Assembly (NCBI GenBank): GCA_016201275.1
Contig: JACQDB010000144.1
Span: forward strand, 1-34,402
Length of the DNA stretch: 34,402 nt
DNA from: Acidobacteriota bacterium
Lineage (GTDB): Bacteria; Acidobacteriota; Blastocatellia; UBA7656
Direction: 5' to 3'
Shown: positions 32,870-34,402 of the stretch, one piece after another
Layout of the letters: every line of letters starts with the position of its first letter
Position numbering within the stretch: the stretch's first letter is position 1
Position numbers and translations under genes: made by a program
The notes under the pieces: generated by a model
Databases searched by the model: none
Seen by the model: only the letters and a program-made list of their open reading frames with translations
What the model was told of the DNA's origin: nothing

Positions 32870-34135
32870 CTATTCAAACACTCGCAAAGCGATGCCGATT
32901 TGCCGGGTGGTCGCCTGCGCTTCGATCTCTTTCAAGGCGCGGGAGACGCTGCGCTCGCTGGCCTTATGCGTGAGAAAAATAATCGTTGCCGAGCCGTCTT
33001 CTTTGATGCCGCGCTGCACCAGCGAGTGAAGACTGACGGAATGCGCGCCGAGTGCGTGACCGAGATTGCCGATGACGCCCGGCGTGTCCTGGGTTTCCAA
33101 GCGTATGTAAAAGGCCGCTTCGCTGTCTTCGATGGAGCCGAGCTGGAGGTTTTGCGAAGCCACCGCCGGTTGAAAATAGGGCGCAAAATCGGGCAATTTC
33201 AAGGCGCTGGCGATGTTGATGATGTCGCCAACCACAGCGCTTGCCGTAGGCATCTGGCCTGCGCCCTGGCCGACCAGCATCACATCGCCGACGGCGCTGC
33301 CGCTGATGAAGATGGCGTTGTTTGCGCCTTCTACAGAAGCCAGCAGATGATGCAGCGGCACGAGCATCGGATGAGCGCGGATGTCTAGCTGATTACCGTT
33401 GCGCCGCGCCAGACCGATCATCTTGATGCGAAAGCCGAACTCTTTGGCGGTTTTAATATCGGTGTCGGTGATGCCGGTGATGCCCTGGCGATAGACCGCC
33501 AGCGGGTCAACGAATCGCCCGAAGGCAAGGCTCGACAGGATGTTGATTTTATAGGCGACATCGAACCCTTTCACATCGTTGGTCGGGTCGGCTTCGGCGT
33601 AACCGAGAGCCTGCGCGTCGGCCAGCGCGTCCTGAAAGCTCTGCCCCTTTTCTTCCATCTGCGTGAGGATGAAATTGGTGGTGCCGTTTAAAATTCCGGC
33701 GATACTGGAAAAGGTATTGGCCTGCAAGCCGCGTTGCAGAGTCGAGATTAAGGGAATGCCGCCGCCGACTGCTGCTTCAAACATCACCGTGACGTTGTGC
33801 TTTTTGGCAAGCTCGAAAATTTCCGTGCCGTGTTTCGAGATCAGTTCTTTGTTGGCGGTGACGATGTGTTTGCCCTGTTCGATGGCGTGTTTGGTCAATT
33901 CATAAAATGGGTCGGTGCCGCCTGCGACTTCAACGACAATTTCCACTTCGGGGTCATTGACCATATCGAAAGGATTGTTGGTGACGCGAATGTTTGACAG
34001 GTCAACGTCGCGCTCTTTGGTGGTGTCGCGCACGGCTACCCATTTAACTTTAAATTGCGGGTCGGGGGCGAGCAGTTTGACGACGCCCGTGCCGACCGTG
34101 CCTAAGCCGATGATGCCAATGTTTATTTTTGCCAT
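32870..34135 (-). CDS. hom: Homoserine dehydrogenase
   Basis: Reduces aspartate semialdehyde to homoserine using NAD(P)H, feeding threonine and methionine. ATG at 34135 follows AAGGA. The 421-residue product has the Rossmann motif NIGIIGLGTVGTGVVK (5-20), TANKELIS with Lys96, GGGIPLIST, AGILNGTTNFILTQM and DVKGFDVAYKINIL with the catalytic Lys196, then a C-terminal ACT domain (about 342-420: DTPGVIGNLGHALGAHSVSL) for feedback control. It heads a hom-lysC-ppx string on the reverse strand. Its own promoter is not obvious; a TTGACA (34213-34218) has no -10 box at the right distance. Confidence 0.97.
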   Translation of the reverse strand: MAKINIGIIGLGTVGTGVVKLLAPDPQFKVKWVAVRDTTKERDVDLSNIRVTNNPFDMVNDPEVEIVVEVAGGTDPFYELTKHAIEQGKHIVTANKELISKHGTEIFELAKKHNVTVMFEAAVGGGIPLISTLQRGLQANTFSSIAGILNGTTNFILTQMEEKGQSFQDALADAQALGYAEADPTNDVKGFDVAYKINILSSLAFGRFVDPLAVYRQGITGITDTDIKTAKEFGFRIKMIGLARRNGNQLDIRAHPMLVPLHHLLASVEGANNAIFISGSAVGDVMLVGQGAGQMPTASAVVGDIINIASALKLPDFAPYFQPAVASQNLQLGSIEDSEAAFYIRLETQDTPGVIGNLGHALGAHSVSLHSLVQRGIKEDGSATIIFLTHKASERSVSRALKEIEAQATTRQIGIALRVFE

Positions 34136-34350
34136 TCGATCCTTCCTAACATGGCGTTGTGCAAAAAGTCCTTGTTGAACATTATGATAGAAAAGAGGTT
34201 TTGCCGCTGGTTTGTCAAGGCTTGGCGAATGGCTGCGGTGTAAATTTTATTTATGGATAGGGCTAGTAGTCAGTCCTTGTGGTTTTGATGAATAACAGTT
34301 GATCGGGTAAAGTCTGAATGGAATAACTATCACAAGGAGATTGACCAGAC
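34136..34350. other. 215-bp region upstream of hom and of the transposase gene
   Basis: It contains the hom upstream region and presumably the left end of the IS630-like element. A TTGACA box (reverse strand, 34213-34218) and a TATCAT (34184-34189) are 23 bases apart, too far for a standard promoter. No gene is recognised. Confidence 0.45.
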
Positions 34351-34402
34351 TTGCCCAAGAAAAAATACATCGTTGAGTTAACCGAGGAGGAGCGCGATGA
34401 AC
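34351..34402 (+). mobile_element. Start of an IS630-family transposase gene (3' end outside window)
   Basis: The frame from TTG at 34351 reads LPKKKYIVELTEEERDE to the window edge. This is the typical N-terminus of IS630-family transposases (a KKYIVELTEEER start before the helix-turn-helix). AAGGAG at 34334-34339 supports the TTG start, about 11 bases away; no in-frame ATG is near. Only 17 codons are seen, so completeness and the IS ends cannot be judged. The left terminal repeat should lie between about 34200 and 34340, and I could not fix it. The gene runs away from hom. Confidence 0.65.

Overview
This window looks like ordinary chromosome of a Gram-negative (diderm) bacterium, most likely an Acidobacteriota of the Blastocatellia type. 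That placement is inferred from gene style and repeats; there is no rRNA or marker gene to prove it. Evidence for a diderm cell is a TolC-like outer-membrane factor, an RND efflux pump and an OmpA-domain protein. Vitamin B6 is made by the PdxS/PdxT (DXP-independent) route. About twenty-three genes or gene pieces, one tRNA and many non-coding inverted repeats are visible.

Layout. 1-489: C-terminal end of a Cys-containing, probably exported protein with a strong terminator. 490-1232: repeat-rich gap, then a small unknown gene (1233-1442). 1516-3360 (-): membrane-anchored HtrA protease. 3511-7541 (-): histidine kinase and NtrC-type regulator overlapping by 4 nt, with a clear promoter in front and a perfect palindromic terminator behind. 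7542-8789: 1.2 kb without a credible gene, holding hairpin repeats. 8790-13927 (-): apparent six-gene operon lrp-aminotransferase-phzF-pdxS-GNAT-pdxT, which puts PLP synthesis beside a PLP enzyme and an Lrp-type regulator. 14102-14902 (+): truA. 15113-21510 (+): small Cys/His-rich exported protein followed by czcC-czcB-czcA, a divalent heavy-metal efflux system, with a promoter that carries a dyad in its spacer. 21511-21921: two more inverted-repeat elements. 21922-24786 (-): DedA protein and a TMTC-like GT-C/TPR protein. 25005-26443 (-): surE-pcm, overlapping by 4 nt. 27132-28724 (+): coiled-coil OmpA-domain protein. 28942-29015 (-): tRNA-Pro(GGG). 29031-29642 (-): MerR regulator. 29838-34135 (-): hom-lysC-ppx. 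34351-34402 (+): start of an IS630-like transposase, cut by the window edge.

The genes are mostly familiar housekeeping and stress functions. The less explained content lies between genes. Three copies of a 127-128 bp inverted-repeat element occur; two have TA (or one-base variants) at both ends and the third at the right end only. One abuts a second, different TA-flanked element through a shared TA. There is also a four-unit cluster of short palindromes with compensatory base-pair changes, a 202-bp element with 30-bp terminal inverted repeats, and a heptanucleotide (TTAGTCC) inverted array that fills the hom-lysC gap and contains the lysC ribosome binding site. These point to active or recent spread of small palindromic elements and, at hom-lysC, to a possible expression-control structure. 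I did not find a clearly new defence or metabolic system.
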